Source: CAVTWD01 sp963738325 (GTDB taxonomy: Bacteria; Actinomycetota; Acidimicrobiia; Acidimicrobiales; Ilumatobacteraceae). From it: DNA of 64,000 nt. Shown here in pieces: positions 45,205 to 55,874 of this stretch. The stretch spans positions 310,001 through 374,000 of the forward strand of contig CAVTWD010000002.1 of the NCBI GenBank assembly GCA_963738325.1. The letters run 5' to 3'. The position numbers were made by a program, and so were the translations under genes. The notes beneath the pieces are model-generated. The model had not been told where the DNA came from, did not search any database, and saw only the letters and a list, made by a program, of their open reading frames with translations. Each line of letters begins with the position of its first letter. Position 1 is the stretch's first letter.

Positions 45205-46423
45205 ATGAGCGGATTCGACCCTAAGCGCCTCGCGCGCCTCGCCCAGGCGATGCAGCACCATGTCGGGCAGGACCAGGTCGGCGGTGTCGCATGGTTGCTC
45301 GCTGCAGGCGATCAGGTGGAGGTCGGTGTCGCCGGCCAGCTCACCCGAGGCGAACCGACGCCGGTCGGCCGCGACAGCATCTTCCGCATCTCCTCGATGA
45401 CCAAGCCGATCGTGGCGGTGGCGGCGCTCATCCTCGTTGAGGACTGCGGCGCTCATCCTCGTTGAGGACTATAGACTGCGGCTCGACGATCCCGTCGACG
45501 CGCTGCTTCCCGAACTGTCCGACCGGCGCGTACTCGTCGACGCTCGCGGTCCAATCGATGGGGAAACGGTGGCCGCCCAGCGGCCGATCACGCTGCACGA
45601 CGTGCTGACGTTCCGGCTCGGCATCGGCATGGACTTCTCGGCACCTTGGCCGCAGCCGCTTCTCGAGGCGCTGGCCGAGCTCGAGCTCGGCGCCGGTCCG
45701 CCCGAGCCGCAGGTACCGCCGCCGCCGGACGAATGGATGCGCCGGCTCTCGACGCTGCCCCTCATGTACCAACCCGGCGAGCGCTGGCTCTACAACAATG
45801 GGGCCGATGTGCTCGGCGTGCTCATCGCACGCGCCGCCGGCCAACCGCTCGACGTCGTGCTGCGCGACCGGGTGTTCGAGCCGTTGGGCATGGTCGACAC
45901 CGCCTTCTCCGTAGCTGACGTCAATCGGTTCGGCACCTGCTACGGCACCGACCCCACCGGTGCACGGTTCGTCTTCGATCGTCCGGATGGCCAATGGGCG
46001 AAGCCGCCGACGCTTCCGTCTGGCGCGGCTGGCCTGGTGTCGACGGTGGACGACCTGCACGCGTTCGCGCGGATGCTCCTGTCGGGCGGACGGCTCCCGG
46101 ATGGCTCGCGCCTGCTGTCGCGCGCCTCCGTCGACGCGATGAGCACCGACCAGATCGATGTCGCAAGCGGCGCGCCCGGGCCCCTGCCCGACGGCTCGCA
46201 AGGGTGGGGCTTCGGCGTCGGTGTGCAGGTGCGCCGCACAGGTCTCGGGCCCGCCATCGGGTCGTACGGCTGGGCAGGCGGCATGGGGAGCATGTGGTCG
46301 AACGACCACAGCAACGCGCTCGTCGGCGTCATGCTCAGCACTGACGCCTTTGCCGGCCCGTTCCCCCCGCCGGCGGTCATCCAGGACTTCTGGACCGGCG
46401 CGTACACCGCGCTCGACAACTGA
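45205..46423 (+). pseudogene. Beta-lactamase-family serine hydrolase, broken by 25-bp duplication
   Basis: A class C beta-lactamase-like hydrolase of about 400 residues. RISSMTKP is the SxxK motif with the nucleophile Ser. YNNGADVLGVLIARAAG is the YxN region, and YGWAGGMGSMW the late motif. A perfect tandem duplication of 25 bp (45421-45445, 45446-45470) shifts the frame just after the SxxK helix (ALILVED repeated). Removing one unit would restore a full reading frame. Confidence 0.8.
45421..45470 (+). repeat. 25-bp perfect tandem duplication
   Basis: Two adjacent identical 25-bp units beginning GCGGCGCTCATCC. Since 25 is not a multiple of three, it breaks the serine hydrolase gene. It looks recent because the units are identical. 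Confidence 0.9.
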
Positions 46424-46437
46424 CCAGGGAGGTCGTG

Positions 46438-46951
46438 ATGTCATCGCCTGCTCCGACACCCGATCTGGACACCAGCTTCAGCGCGCCCGGCGCCATGCCG
46501 ACGCCGTGGGAGGACGTCCTCGGCGTGCTCGTATCGGCCGAGCTGTTCTGGATCTCGACCGTGCGCACAAACGGGCGTCCGCACGTCACGCCGCTACCGG
46601 CGGTGTGGCGCGACGGCGCGCTCTACTTCTGCACCGGTCCTGGCGAGCAGAAGGCCCTCAACCTGCGCGCCAACGACGAGTGCGCGCTCACAACAGGCGA
46701 AAGCCGGTGGAAGGCCGGCCTCGACATCGTCGTCGAGGGACGGGCCGCAGCGCGTCACGGACGACGCGTCGCTGCGCGCGCTTGCCGCAATGTGGAAGAC
46801 GAAGTACGACGGCGACTGGCAGTACGACGTGCGTGACGGCGCCTTCCACCACGAACCGGGCGTCGCTCACGTCTTCGAGGTCCGTCCCCGGAAAGTGCTC
46901 TCGTTCGCCAAGGGCGAATTCGCCCAGACTCGGTTCCGCTTCGGCGGCTGA
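46438..46951 (+). pseudogene. PNPOx-fold (F420/FMN) protein, frameshifted
   Basis: About 170 residues over two frames. FWISTVRTNGRPHVTPLPAVW is the family strand pair, ALYFCTGPGEQKALNLRAN the next block, and LDIVVEGRAA the third. Near 46745 one base is missing; the next frame gives QRVTDDASLRALAAMWKTKY and ends FEVRPRKVLSFAKGEF. GGAGGT 5 bp before ATG 46438. It follows the serine hydrolase by 14 bp, suggesting an operon. Confidence 0.75.
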
Positions 46952-47452
46952 CCCGCAGACCGCTCAGTCAGTGCTGCGCCTCGCCGTGAGTGCAACGGAA
47001 CGACGGTGCGGCGTGCCCGGCCGGCGCGACCGAATACTCCGGGCTCGGGAACACCGTCGTTCGGTACGGCGCCGTCCTCGCTCACTGCCTGACCCGGACC
47101 GCCGAATAAGGACACTTGATCACGGCTTGCCGAGATCGCAACACAACCGGCCAGCGGTCCCCCGCACTTCGATGATGCCGTCGCTGCCCGGGTGGTGCGG
47201 GTTATCGGACGCGCGTTTCCGGACGTCGCGTCGCGATCGACGGAGCGCGCCAGGCGACACTTCGAGGATGCCCTGACGACCAAGCGGATGAACGTTTCCG
47301 GACTGTGAGGTTCCAGAGGCTGTCTTGCTGACCACGGCATGACGGCGTGCAGGCTTGTCCGGTCCACTTCGGGAAGCCCGGCGCGGCGCTTGTGTCTAAA
47401 CTGCGGCCCGTCGGACAGGAGCAAGGGGGGTGGGGTCGTGGATCGAGGGCTA
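46952..47452. other. Mostly empty; possible 3' remnant of a gene
   Basis: A plus-strand frame from about 47118 to 47308 reads HFDDAVAARVVRVIGRAFPD, then ARRHFEDALTTKRMNVSGL before a TGA, with natural-looking composition. No start signal or family motif is seen, so it may be the tail of a lost gene. Confidence 0.35.
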
Positions 47453-49590
47453 ATGGTGATCGGGTCGAGGAAGCGAAGGCTGAGTCTTCTTGCCGTTTTC
47501 GCGGTTCTTGGCGCCGCCGTCGTCGTACCGCAGCCAGCGGGCGCGGTGGGGCGTACCACCGATCCTGCCGTCATCAAGGCCCTCGCGGCCGAAGCGTATG
47601 TGTGGGGTCTCGGCCCGCAATTCATCGAGCGGTTTTCGACATACAACACAATCATCGGTGCGCCATTCAATCAGTTCAAGTACGGCGGCGTTCCTGCGGC
47701 CTGGAACAACGAGGCCGCGAACGCGGGGGACGCATCGGTTCTCTACATCAGCGCATTCGTCAACTTCGAAGAGGCTCCTGAGCTCGTCCTCACGGTGCCG
47801 CCCTCGAGCGACCAGTACTACGTCATCCAGTATATTGACGGTTACAACAACAACGTCGGAAGCATCGGGACGCGCACGACGCCCTCCGATGAGATGACGT
47901 CCTACCTTCTCGTCGGACCCGAATCTCGATATGCCAAGCAGCCGACCGCCAAGATTGGTGGCTACGAGTACCCGGTGATGGCGTCCGACACCAACGTCAA
48001 CTGGTTCTTGATTCGTGTACTCACCAACACGTTGGTCCCGTGGTCGGATCCGACGTCGGTCCCCAACGTCGCCAAGAACGTCCAGCACAAGTTTGCGCTG
48101 AACTCCTTGCAGGAGTTCGAGGGGAACGGTCACCAGCCGGTGTATCCGGCCAGCTTCTTCACGCCGCCGCCGACTGAAGAGCAGACCGCAGAAGCTGCAC
48201 CGTACCTGAACACACCGAAGAAGGCCGTCGACTTCTTCACCCAGCTCGGCGATGCGGTGGTGACGAACCCGGTACCGCAGCGCGACACCGGGCTGTCCGG
48301 CACGCCGTTGACCGATCTACCCTCCTGGGTCGTTCCGCAGTACGGAGCCGAGAAGACCTACGTCGTTCCCTCCGCCGGTCAGGAACGGATCTTGCGTGCG
48401 TTCGGGCCGCTTGGCCTGACGGCGCAGGGTTTCGAGGTCCCATCCGACTGGGGGCGTGAGCAGCTGGATGCCTTGCAGGACGGTTACGAGCAGGGGCAGC
48501 AGGCTCTACTCGATGCCTACAACAGCGGTGGCTCCGACGCGGGCACCAACTATTGGGCCATCTTCAACGACCCGGTCGGCACGTATCCGAACAATGCGCT
48601 CGGCTACCTGTTCCGCGCCTTGATCGTCGTGGCGGGCGGGACCGCCAACATCGGTCTGGACGCGATCTATCCGACCTTGCGCGTCACCCCTGATCCGCTC
48701 GTTGGCACCCCTGAGCTGCTCGATGGCAACCGGACCTACACGCTCACGTTCATGCCGCCGACGTCCAACCCGCCGCTGCCGGTCGATGGGAGCTACCCGC
48801 CGATGGTTGAGGACAGCAGCGGTAACCCGCGAGGCTTCTGGTCGGTCCATGTGTATGCGGTGGATCCCTCGGAAGCCAGTGCCCCCTTCATAGCCCAGAC
48901 CAGTGTGTTGAACACCAGCTACTCGACTGCGGACAGGCCTGTCATCTCGGTGGACGCCGACACCGACTACATGACGGTGAGCGATCCGATGTGGGGACCG
49001 CTCGTGAAGAACACCGCCATCCTGTTCGGCGAGGACGCCACCGCCTACGGTTTGAAGCCGAACACCGTCTACTTCGTGGCAACCAACCCACGTCGAACGC
49101 TGACCAGACCACGTACACCTTCCAGGTCACCACGCAATGGCTCCAGCCGTTGTCGGATGGCGATGTCCACGGCCAAGTCCCGATCCAGGGGCACGGCGGC
49201 AACCCTGGGCCGATCGTCGACCTGCTCTCGCCCGCCGGCGCCGGCGCACTCAGCTACGGAATGGTCCAGCCGGTCACGCAGCTCGGATCGGCACAACTCG
49301 CCGCCAACCAACTGGCGCTCAACCACGACGGTTCACTGACCATATGGTTCGGCCCCACGCTGCCTGCCGGTGCGCCTGCGTCGAACTGGATTCCAATGCC
49401 GTCCACGGCCTACTACAGGACCCTCTACCCCGACACCAAGATCAGCACCGTTTCCCAGTTCACGCTTCGTATGTACTACCCGACACCCGGAGACCAGCCG
49501 CCGTCGATCCTGCCGTGCCCTGTCGAAGTGTGCGGAGCGGCCTTGCACCAGAGCTGGATACCGCCGCTCCCCCTCCAACTCATCCACTAG
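47453..49590 (+). pseudogene. Secreted DUF1254/DUF1214 protein, one frameshift
   Basis: About 712 residues with a signal peptide (RKRRLSLLAVFAVLGAAVVV then AGA). The DUF1254 region opens AAEAYVWGLGPQFIERF and includes PSSDQYYVIQYIDGYNNNVG. The DUF1214 region ends WFGPTLPAGAPASNWIPMP and LRMYYPTPGDQPPS. A missing C near 49092 shifts the frame in VATNPTSNADQTT, about 165 residues before the end. Such proteins are extracellular and of unknown function. ATG 47453. The shift is in a C run and may be a sequencing error. Confidence 0.78.
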
Positions 49591-49603
49591 CGAGCTCAAT
49601 TCG

Positions 49604-50166
49604 CTAGGGCAGCAGCACGGTCGAGACCCTCGCGCGCGCGTTGTCTCGCACCATCGTCGGTCCGCAGCCGCTCGCCGCGGTCGTCACTCGGGACGGCGAC
49701 TGGACGGTCACACCCGGGGAGCGTGCCGCCGCCACGAGGCGGGCATCGTAGGCCACCATCGTCTCGGTGTCGGCGCGGAGCGCTGTGGCGATGAAGCGTG
49801 CATCCAAGGTCCGCAGGTGCCGCCCGAGCAGGAGCCCCGGCCTCGTGGACACCGACCGCGGGAGGTCGACCACGTCGACCTGCGTGCCGGTCGCTCACGG
49901 CGGATTCATCGAGATGGCGGTGCACCGCCAGCCGCCGGAGCCTCGGCCTCGTGGACACCGACCGCGGGAGGTCGACCACGTCGACCTGCGTGCCGGTCGC
50001 TCACGGCGGATTGATCGAGATGGCGGTGCACCGCCAGCCGCCGGAGCTCGATCTCGAGCACGGCACTGGAGCGGAGCTCCTGACCGTCCACCGTCTCGGC
50101 GAGGTAGGCCACCAGGGCATCGGACTCGGGCTTGTGCCACCACCTCGTCGCCGTTACAGAAGACAC
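49604..50166 (-). pseudogene. PIN-domain (VapC-like) toxin, broken by duplication
   Basis: The central PIN segment PESDALVAYLAETVDGQELRS, SSAVLEIELRRLAVHRH lies at 50040-50130. The C-terminal LGRHLRTLDARFIATALRA, then MVAYDARLVAAA lies at 49690-49830. Between them a 106-bp tandem duplication shifts the frame. The usual N-terminal strand with the first Asp is missing near 50150, so the gene is also truncated at its 5' end. No antitoxin gene remains. Confidence 0.7.
49841..50052. repeat. 106-bp tandem duplication
   Basis: Two adjacent units (49841-49946 and 49947-50052), nearly identical. One clear difference is ATTCATCG in the first against ATTGATCG in the second, and they diverge at the final bases. 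The unit lies inside the PIN-domain gene and 106 is not a multiple of three. Confidence 0.88.
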
Positions 50167-50344
50167 TTTGGGACGCGGTCAGCGCCCAAACCTCCAACAC
50201 TCAGTGGTCGTTCTGGAGGCGCAACGAGCGGTGTTCTCGGATGAACAGCGGACAGGGCCGAGGTGCCCCCTACCGCAGCCTCGCTCGCTGCGCTCCGCTC
50301 GGCCGCAACCAATGGGCGTCGCCGGTGGTGTGCACGTCGGGGCC

Positions 50345-50363
50345 GGGCCGGCGGAGCCGGCCC
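50345..50363 (+). repeat. Hairpin leader of family B gene
   Basis: GGGCCGGC and GCCGGCCC pair perfectly around the three-base loop GGA. It matches in place and shape the inner hairpin of the family A leaders (GGGCGGGC/GCCCGCCC with a three-base loop), with paired changes in both arms. The sequence after it (TGTGCGCTCACGTCTGG) also resembles that of family A (TCGTGCGACCACGCTGG). Confidence 0.6.
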
Positions 50364-50422
50364 TGTGCGCTCACGTCTGGCGGCGAGAGACTTCGCGTTT
50401 GGCGTCGGCGCGGAGGTCAGCG

Positions 50423-50556
50423 ATGGGTGCGTTCGAGGATCTGCATCGGGACCGGATCACCGGCAGTTTGGCGATGTTCGACCGGATGATCTTCAAGGGC
50501 CGCCTCACCGGCCTCTACAAGGAGAACGGGGCCAAGTGTTTCCTGTGGACCCAAGG
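50423..50556 (+). pseudogene. Family B protein, 5' piece
   Basis: First 44 codons, MGAFEDLHRDRITGSLAMFD, then RMIFKGRLTGLYKENG, ending at TQ where an IS3-like element begins. GGAGG lies 7 bp before ATG 50423. Joined to the next piece at 52086, the frame reads TQGVALKDFTPYAKW without change. Confidence 0.75.
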
Positions 50557-52080
50557 TGAGGCGTGTCTGACTTTGCCGCGGAGATCGTGTTGGAAATGAA
50601 CCAGGTCACGGTGTCTCCTCGGGGTTGTGGTTGGTGGTCCGGCGGTGGTGGTCGAGCCGCTGTTGGCGGGCTCGGTGCGAGGCCTTGCCGGCGGGCCTCG
50701 CGGATCGGTTCTCCTCGTCCCTCGTGCTCGTCGTTGGGGGTGACGTAGCCGATCGCTTCGTGAAGGCGCACCGAGTTGTACTCGATCCGGACGCGGTCGA
50801 GTTCGGCTTCGAGCACAACGGGATCGTCGATGTCCTCGAGGTGGGGCCACTCGCCCTTGATGTGGCCGAAGAAGCTCTCGATCCAGGCTTGGTCGGTCGG
50901 GGTGTGTGGGCGGCCCCGGTGCTGCGCGATGGCCATGAGGGTCATGAACGCCCGGGTGTCGGTGGCGGCCATCGGCGGGCCGTTGTCGGACACGGCGAGC
51001 AGGATCGGCCGGGCCGGGTCATCGACCGCGAGATCGAGGCGTTGGTCGGTCAACAGCTCGAGCAGGCCCTCGACCTCGAGGGCGTGCTCGAAGATCACCT
51101 GAACCTGGGTGGCGGTCTCCTCGACCGACACGAGGGTGTCGATCCACTTGCGGCTGACCATGTCGACGATGGCGAACACGACCCGGCGAGGCCCGGGTGA
51201 AGTGGGTCGCGTCGTAGATCCAGATCCGGTTCGGCTCCCAGACCAGCCAGTCCGGCCACGGCTTCTTCACGCTCGGGGTGCGCGTCACCGGTTCGGGCAG
51301 GACGAGGCCGTGAGCAGCCAGAACACGCCGGAACGTCGACGGTGCGACCCACACGAGGCCTTCGTAGGAGCCCCGGTGGGCGAGCTTGCGATGCGACCGG
51401 TCGATCGGCCCCCACGCCTCGGCGACGGCCAGGATGGCGTCGATCTCCGCCGGGCAGGATGCCGTGCACCGGGTTCCCGCCCGGAGCTCGATCGGCGAGG
51501 GTGCCCGACGTCGCGGCGGCGGGCCCGCCAGCGGTGCACCCGGTCATCGGAGACCTGCCACAGCGAGCACACCCAGCCGTGCGGGAAGCCGTCGGCAACG
51601 GCGTCGTCGACGGTCTTGAGGACCAGCTCCTTCACGTCGGCGGGGACTCTCGCCGGGAGCGGTCCGCTCAGCCCCAACCGGACTTTCCCCGGATCACCGC
51701 CAGCTCGATCGCCTGGGCCTTGATCGCCTCGGTCAACGCCCCGATCTCGGCCTGCGCCGCCTCGAGCTCCCAGTTGCGTTCCTTCAGCCGGCCGGCCCGG
51801 CGCCCGCGACAGAGCGGCCAGCGCGGCGTCCTTCACCGTGCGGCGGATGCCGATGATCGTCGACACATCGACCTGCCACTTTCGGGCAGCGTCGGCCTGG
51901 GTGATCTCGCCGGCAGTCACCTGCAAGAAGATCTCCCACTTCGTCTCCGCCGACAGCTTCTTGGGCGGCCGGCGACCACTCGACTCGGACATGACTGGCT
52001 CCTCTCAACTCGGCCGAGGAGACAACCAGACTTGGGTCATTTCGCGGCGGACCCTCCGCGGCGAAGTCAGACGCAAACCA
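50557..52080 (-). mobile_element. IS3-like element in the family B gene
   Basis: A 1524-bp element starting TG and ending CA, with long imperfect inverted ends (GTCTGACTTTGCCGCGGAG against GTCTGACTTCGCCGCGGAG). It is flanked by CAAGG on both sides (50552-50556 and 52081-52085), a five-base duplication. Removing it and one CAAGG restores the family B frame. Confidence 0.85.
50640..51992 (-). pseudogene. IS3-like transposase (OrfA/OrfB), several frameshifts
   Basis: OrfA opens SAETKWEIFLQVTAGEITQADAARKW, a helix-turn-helix, then a coiled-coil-like stretch in a shifted frame ending AIELAVIRGKSGWG. OrfB pieces include VSDDRVHRWRARRRDVG, IWIYDATHFTRA (first Asp of the integrase core), LLAVSDNGPPM (second Asp) and WIESFFGHIKGEWPHL (Glu). 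At least three breaks beyond the normal OrfA/OrfB shift make this copy inactive as read. Confidence 0.75.
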
Positions 52081-52085
52081 CAAGG

Positions 52086-52977
52086 GGTGGCGCTGAAGGA
52101 CTTCACTCCTTACGCCAAGTGGACCACCGCCCGGATCGCTGACACGGTCCGGGGTTTGGCCGAGGCGGCGGGCCGGCCGGTGATCTCCTTCGATCACGTC
52201 AAGACCCGCAACTACGCCCAACGCAAGGACGATCTGGCCCGCGCCATCGCCGAGCGCGACGGGATCACCGAGGGGATCATCTGCGTGATCTCGGCGGTGG
52301 AGTCGTGCATGAGCTTCCAGGTCCGCAAGAGCTTCAAGACCAAGACGATCGAGATGTACCGCCGGGAGCGCAAGTGCCTGCACCACTACCTGTATCTCAT
52401 CGACCCTGAGTTCGGGTTCATGCACGTGCGCATCCAGGGCTGGATCCCCTACGACTGCCAGATCTATATCAACGGACGGGAGTGGCTGGCCCGCCGACTG
52501 GACGAGGCCGGGATCGGCTACGCCCGTTACGACAACGCCCTGGTGAAGGTCGACAACCTCGAGGCGGCCTGCGAGCTGTGCGAGATGTTCGCCCATCGGG
52601 CTTGGCCCCGGGTGCTCAACGCCTTGGCCCGGATGGTGAACCCGATCATGCCGGCGGTGCGGGCGGCTGGGTACGGCGGCTACTACTGGGTGTTGGACCA
52701 GGCTGAGATCGCCACCGACGTCATGTTCCGCACCCGCCCCGCTCTCCTGGACATCTGGCCCGACCTCGTGCGTCACGCCGTCCTCAATCTGGGCTCCGAG
52801 GATGTGCTGGGATTCTTGGGCCGCAAACTGCACCCGGCGCTGGCGGCCGAGGTGGTGACCGACACCAAGCGTCGACCCGAGGGGTGGCGGGTCCGTCACC
52901 GCATGAGCGCCAACTGGGTGAAGATGTACGACAAGGCGTCGGTCTTGCGGGTCGAGACGGTCATCAACAATCCGCGC
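52086..52977 (+). pseudogene. Family B protein, middle piece (split by IS and TnX)
   Basis: The bulk of a protein of about 520 residues related to family A. ALKDFTPYAKWTTARIADTV and ITEGIICVISAVESCMSFQV lie first. YLIDPEFGFMHVRIQGWIPYDCQIYINGREWL corresponds to the DPDFGPGF...VNGHEW block of family A. VKMYDKASVLRVETVINNPR ends exactly where TnX starts, as LRIETVINKPS does in family A. I recognise the family as a recurrent hypothetical found in several phyla, with no function known to me. The gene lay intact until the IS3-like element and TnX entered. Confidence 0.75.
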
Positions 52978-53023
52978 AAAGCGCACACGTTCCCGCCGAC
53001 GTGTGCAAGGTCGCGCCTGAAGC

Positions 53024-54370
53024 TCACAGGTTCGACAGACGAGCGTCTTGGACCTGGTCGGCGGCATAGGGCAGGACGCCCGCCGGGGCCATCCCAGTGG
53101 CCTCACACACCAGCTTCGGGTCGAGGCTGGCGACCAGACCGACCAGACGCGTGGCCCGCAGGGGGCGCGGGGTGATGCCCGCGGGGCCGAGCACTCGCCA
53201 CAGGTACTGATCCGACGCGGCTGTCCGACGCGTCCTGGTGATGGCGGTGACGATGACGTGCGGGTTGTGGGTGGCGAGTTCGTCGCGGTGATCGAGACAG
53301 CGCTGAAGCGCGTCCCATGTGGCGGAGTCGAGCGGAACGGGATGCGGCCGCCGACCGAGCCGGATGGTGCGTCGCCCGACGTCGATCTGGGACACCTTCA
53401 GGTTTCGCAGCTCCGAAGACGAGGCGGCGTGCAGCAGGGCGAACAGACCGACGAGGCGTTCATGGGGATGGGCGTCGCGGCCGGTGGTCCAACGGCGGAA
53501 CAAGCGGCGCTGCTCGGCCAGGCTGAGGATCGCCGAGCGTGGTGCTCGGTGGCGATGGCTGGAGATGGTCTTGGTCGGGTCGACCAGCACGACCCGGTTG
53601 CCCCGCGCCCAGCGGAAGAAGACGCGCAGGGTGCTCAGCCGGCGGGCCCGGCTGAGGGTCCGTTCGGCCAGGAATGCCTCGATGTCGCCCCGCTCGATGC
53701 TCGCCCAGTCCGGTTTGGCCCGCTCGGCGATCAAGAACCGGGCGAGGTCGCGAACGATGGCAAGATCGTCCACGACGGTGCGCTCGCCCCGGGGTCGGGT
53801 GCCGGCCTGGCGGGCACGTTGCTGGCTGGCCACGAGTGTGTCGGCGAAGCGGGCCAGCGCCGGGCGCAGCGGCTCGGGTGCCTCCGCGATCCGGCGTCGC
53901 CGCCGCGCCGACCAGCGTTGGGCGGTGCGGTCGATCGGAAAGGCGAGTCCGGCATCGACGAAGAAGTCCTCCAGGGTGCGGGCCAGCGCCCCCGAGCCTC
54001 CTGTTTGATGGGCCTGCTCGAGGAGGGCCTGGGGGTTGGTCGGTCCCGGCTCGGCGAGCAGGCGTCCCAGTCGACCAAGCATGAGCGACGTGCGGCCGAC
54101 GCAGTTTCGGGCCGCGGCGTGGTCGACGAAGGCAGCCAGCCACGCCGGTGGCTGTTCGAGTCGGGTGGCGATCCGCTCAGCTTGGCGGAGCAGCCGGTCG
54201 GGGTCGCGCTGCCAGCACGAGTCGCACAGACCGCATCCCACGATGCGCCGCTGCTGCCCGCAGCCGTGGCAGGTCTGGTCGGGTTCTGCGGTGCGATGAC
54301 ATCGGCTGCAGCGAACCCGATCCCGAGGCCGGACCGGAGCGCCGCAGTCCACACACGCCCGAGCGGTCAC
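53024..54370 (-). CDS. TnX zinc-ribbon, recombinase-like protein (copy 2)
   Basis: Same as the product at 15434-16780 apart from one substitution near 53900 (RRRRR-type stretch). Zinc-ribbon Cys pairs and degenerate recombinase domain as in copy 1. Start GTG 54370 overlaps the XRE stop. Confidence 0.65.
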   Translation of the reverse strand: MTARACVDCGAPVRPRDRVRCSRCHRTAEPDQTCHGCGQQRRIVGCGLCDSCWQRDPDRLLRQAERIATRLEQPPAWLAAFVDHAAARNCVGRTSLMLGRLGRLLAEPGPTNPQALLEQAHQTGGSGALARTLEDFFVDAGLAFPIDRTAQRWSARRRRRIAEAPEPLRPALARFADTLVASQQRARQAGTRPRGERTVVDDLAIVRDLARFLIAERAKPDWASIERGDIEAFLAERTLSRARRLSTLRVFFRWARGNRVVLVDPTKTISSHRHRAPRSAILSLAEQRRLFRRWTTGRDAHPHERLVGLFALLHAASSSELRNLKVSQIDVGRRTIRLGRRPHPVPLDSATWDALQRCLDHRDELATHNPHVIVTAITRTRRTAASDQYLWRVLGPAGITPRPLRATRLVGLVASLDPKLVCEATGMAPAGVLPYAADQVQDARLSNL

Positions 54371-54675
54371 CGCGGCGGCATGGAACGCCCGCGGGCCACC
54401 TTCGGAGGCTGACGGGAAGACCTCGCCGGCTTGGTTTTCGGCGTCACCGGGGTGGTGTCGACGTCGAACAGATCGTTGGGACTGCACTCGAGGGCCGTGC
54501 ACAGAGCGGCGAGCGTCGTCAGTTTCACCTGAACCGGGTTCTTGGTGAACAGGGCGGACACCGACGCCGACGACAACTCCAGCCCAGCCCGCTCGGCCAG
54601 CAACCGGCGCAGCTGGGCGCCGGTCCACACCTCGTGCTGAGCGGCCGTCATCCGCAGCCTCCACCTAATGTCCAT
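54367..54675 (-). CDS. TnX small XRE-type DNA-binding protein (copy 2)
   Basis: 102 residues, identical to the copy 1 product, with the same helix-turn-helix and CSPNDLFDVD motif, and the same overlaps with both neighbours. Confidence 0.75.
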   Translation of the reverse strand: MDIRWRLRMTAAQHEVWTGAQLRRLLAERAGLELSSASVSALFTKNPVQVKLTTLAALCTALECSPNDLFDVDTTPVTPKTKPARSSRQPPKVARGRSMPPR

Positions 54676-55734
54676 CGTCGCCCTCCTCGAGCTTGCCCAA
54701 CGTGTCGGACACCGCCCGGCGATAGGCGTCCTCGATGAACGTCGCCGATGGTGTGACATACCGCATCGTGGTGCCGACCTGCCAATGCCCGAGCATCTGC
54801 TGAATAGCGACCAGGTCGACGCCTCGTTCGTAGTTGTGGGTGGCACAGGCGTGGCGCAAGCCGTGGGGGGTGAAGCGCTCCTCCTCCGGTCGTCCTTCAC
54901 ACGCCAGGAGGTGACGGAGACGATTGCGGATTGTCCCCCGGTGCAGTCGGCCTCCCCCTTCGTCACAGAACAGGGCCTTGGAGTCGGGGAAACGGGTGCG
55001 GACGTCGTCGACGAACCAGCGCAAGATCAAATCCAACCCGTCGAGCATCGGCACCCACCGCGGTCGAGGGCCCGACGTCTTGGCGCCCTTGCCGAAGCGC
55101 ACGTGAAGCTTGCCGAAGGGACCGCGCCCGAAGTGCAGATCGCCCAGTTCGAGCGCGGCCGCCTCCTCGGCGCGCACGCCGGCGTGATAGAGGGTCGGAA
55201 CAGCGCGTAGTCCCGTCCCGCCGAGCCGAACTTGCGGGCGGTGGCGACCCGGTCGCGGAGGAAGTCGAAGAACTCCTCCATCCGCTCAGCCGTCGGTGGA
55301 GCCTCGGCGGACGCCGACTCGTTCCCCACGTGGCGGGCGGCGTTGAACTCATCCAGCGGGCTCTCCAGGCGAACCCCGAACGCGGCCTCGATGCTGTTCG
55401 CCTTCCGGGCGGCGAGGAACTCGTGGAAGCCCTTGAAGGCTTGCACGTAGCCGCGGCGGGTGGAGGGCGCGATGCCAGCCGCCGCCCACGTCCCCACCAC
55501 CCGGTCCATGTCCTCGCGCGTCACCTCCCAAGCAGGCTTGGCGACGGCGGCCAGCACACGCTCCAGTCGAGCCGTGGCGCTGTCAACGGTCGCCTGGCTG
55601 AAGCCTCGGGCGACCCACGAGGCCACATACCCGTCGACGCAGTCGGTCTGGAAGCGATCCGGATCCAGGGACTCGCTGATGGCAACCTGCCCGCTGCCGT
55701 GAACGACCCGCAGCCCGGCCCGTCTTCCGTGCAC
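54665..55734 (-). pseudogene. TnX tyrosine recombinase, one base deleted (copy 2)
   Basis: As at 17075-18145 but GGGTGCGGAAC of copy 1 is GGGTCGGAAC here (near 55194), shifting the frame just before the catalytic Arg (YHAGVRAEEAA). The C-terminal half with HGLRH, LGHWQ and the Tyr is intact in the other frame. If real, this copy depends on copy 1 for mobility. Confidence 0.8.
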
Positions 55735-55874
55735 GCCTTCCTCCTACCTCGATCTGCTAGGTGCCGCCTAACGATCGCAGACTTCACCTCGAAGAACGCG
55801 GACCCTCGACGAAGCCGGAGAAGCCCTGCTCGCAGCACGAATCTGCCGAAACGAACGTGTGCGGGTTTCGGTTG

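Larger units (their letters stand above)
52978..55874 (-). mobile_element. TnX copy 2
   Basis: Matches copy 1 base for base apart from one deleted base and rare substitutions. It interrupts the family B gene between VINNPR and EFKILRFV, equivalent to NKPS/DIG in family A. The end repeats CGCACACGTTC lie at 52982-52992 and, inverted, at about 55853-55863. No target duplication. Confidence 0.87.

Noticed and set aside
46952..47452. A gene on the minus strand across 46867-47670
   Set aside because: Its frame shows no family motif and overlaps the signal peptide region of the DUF1254 gene.
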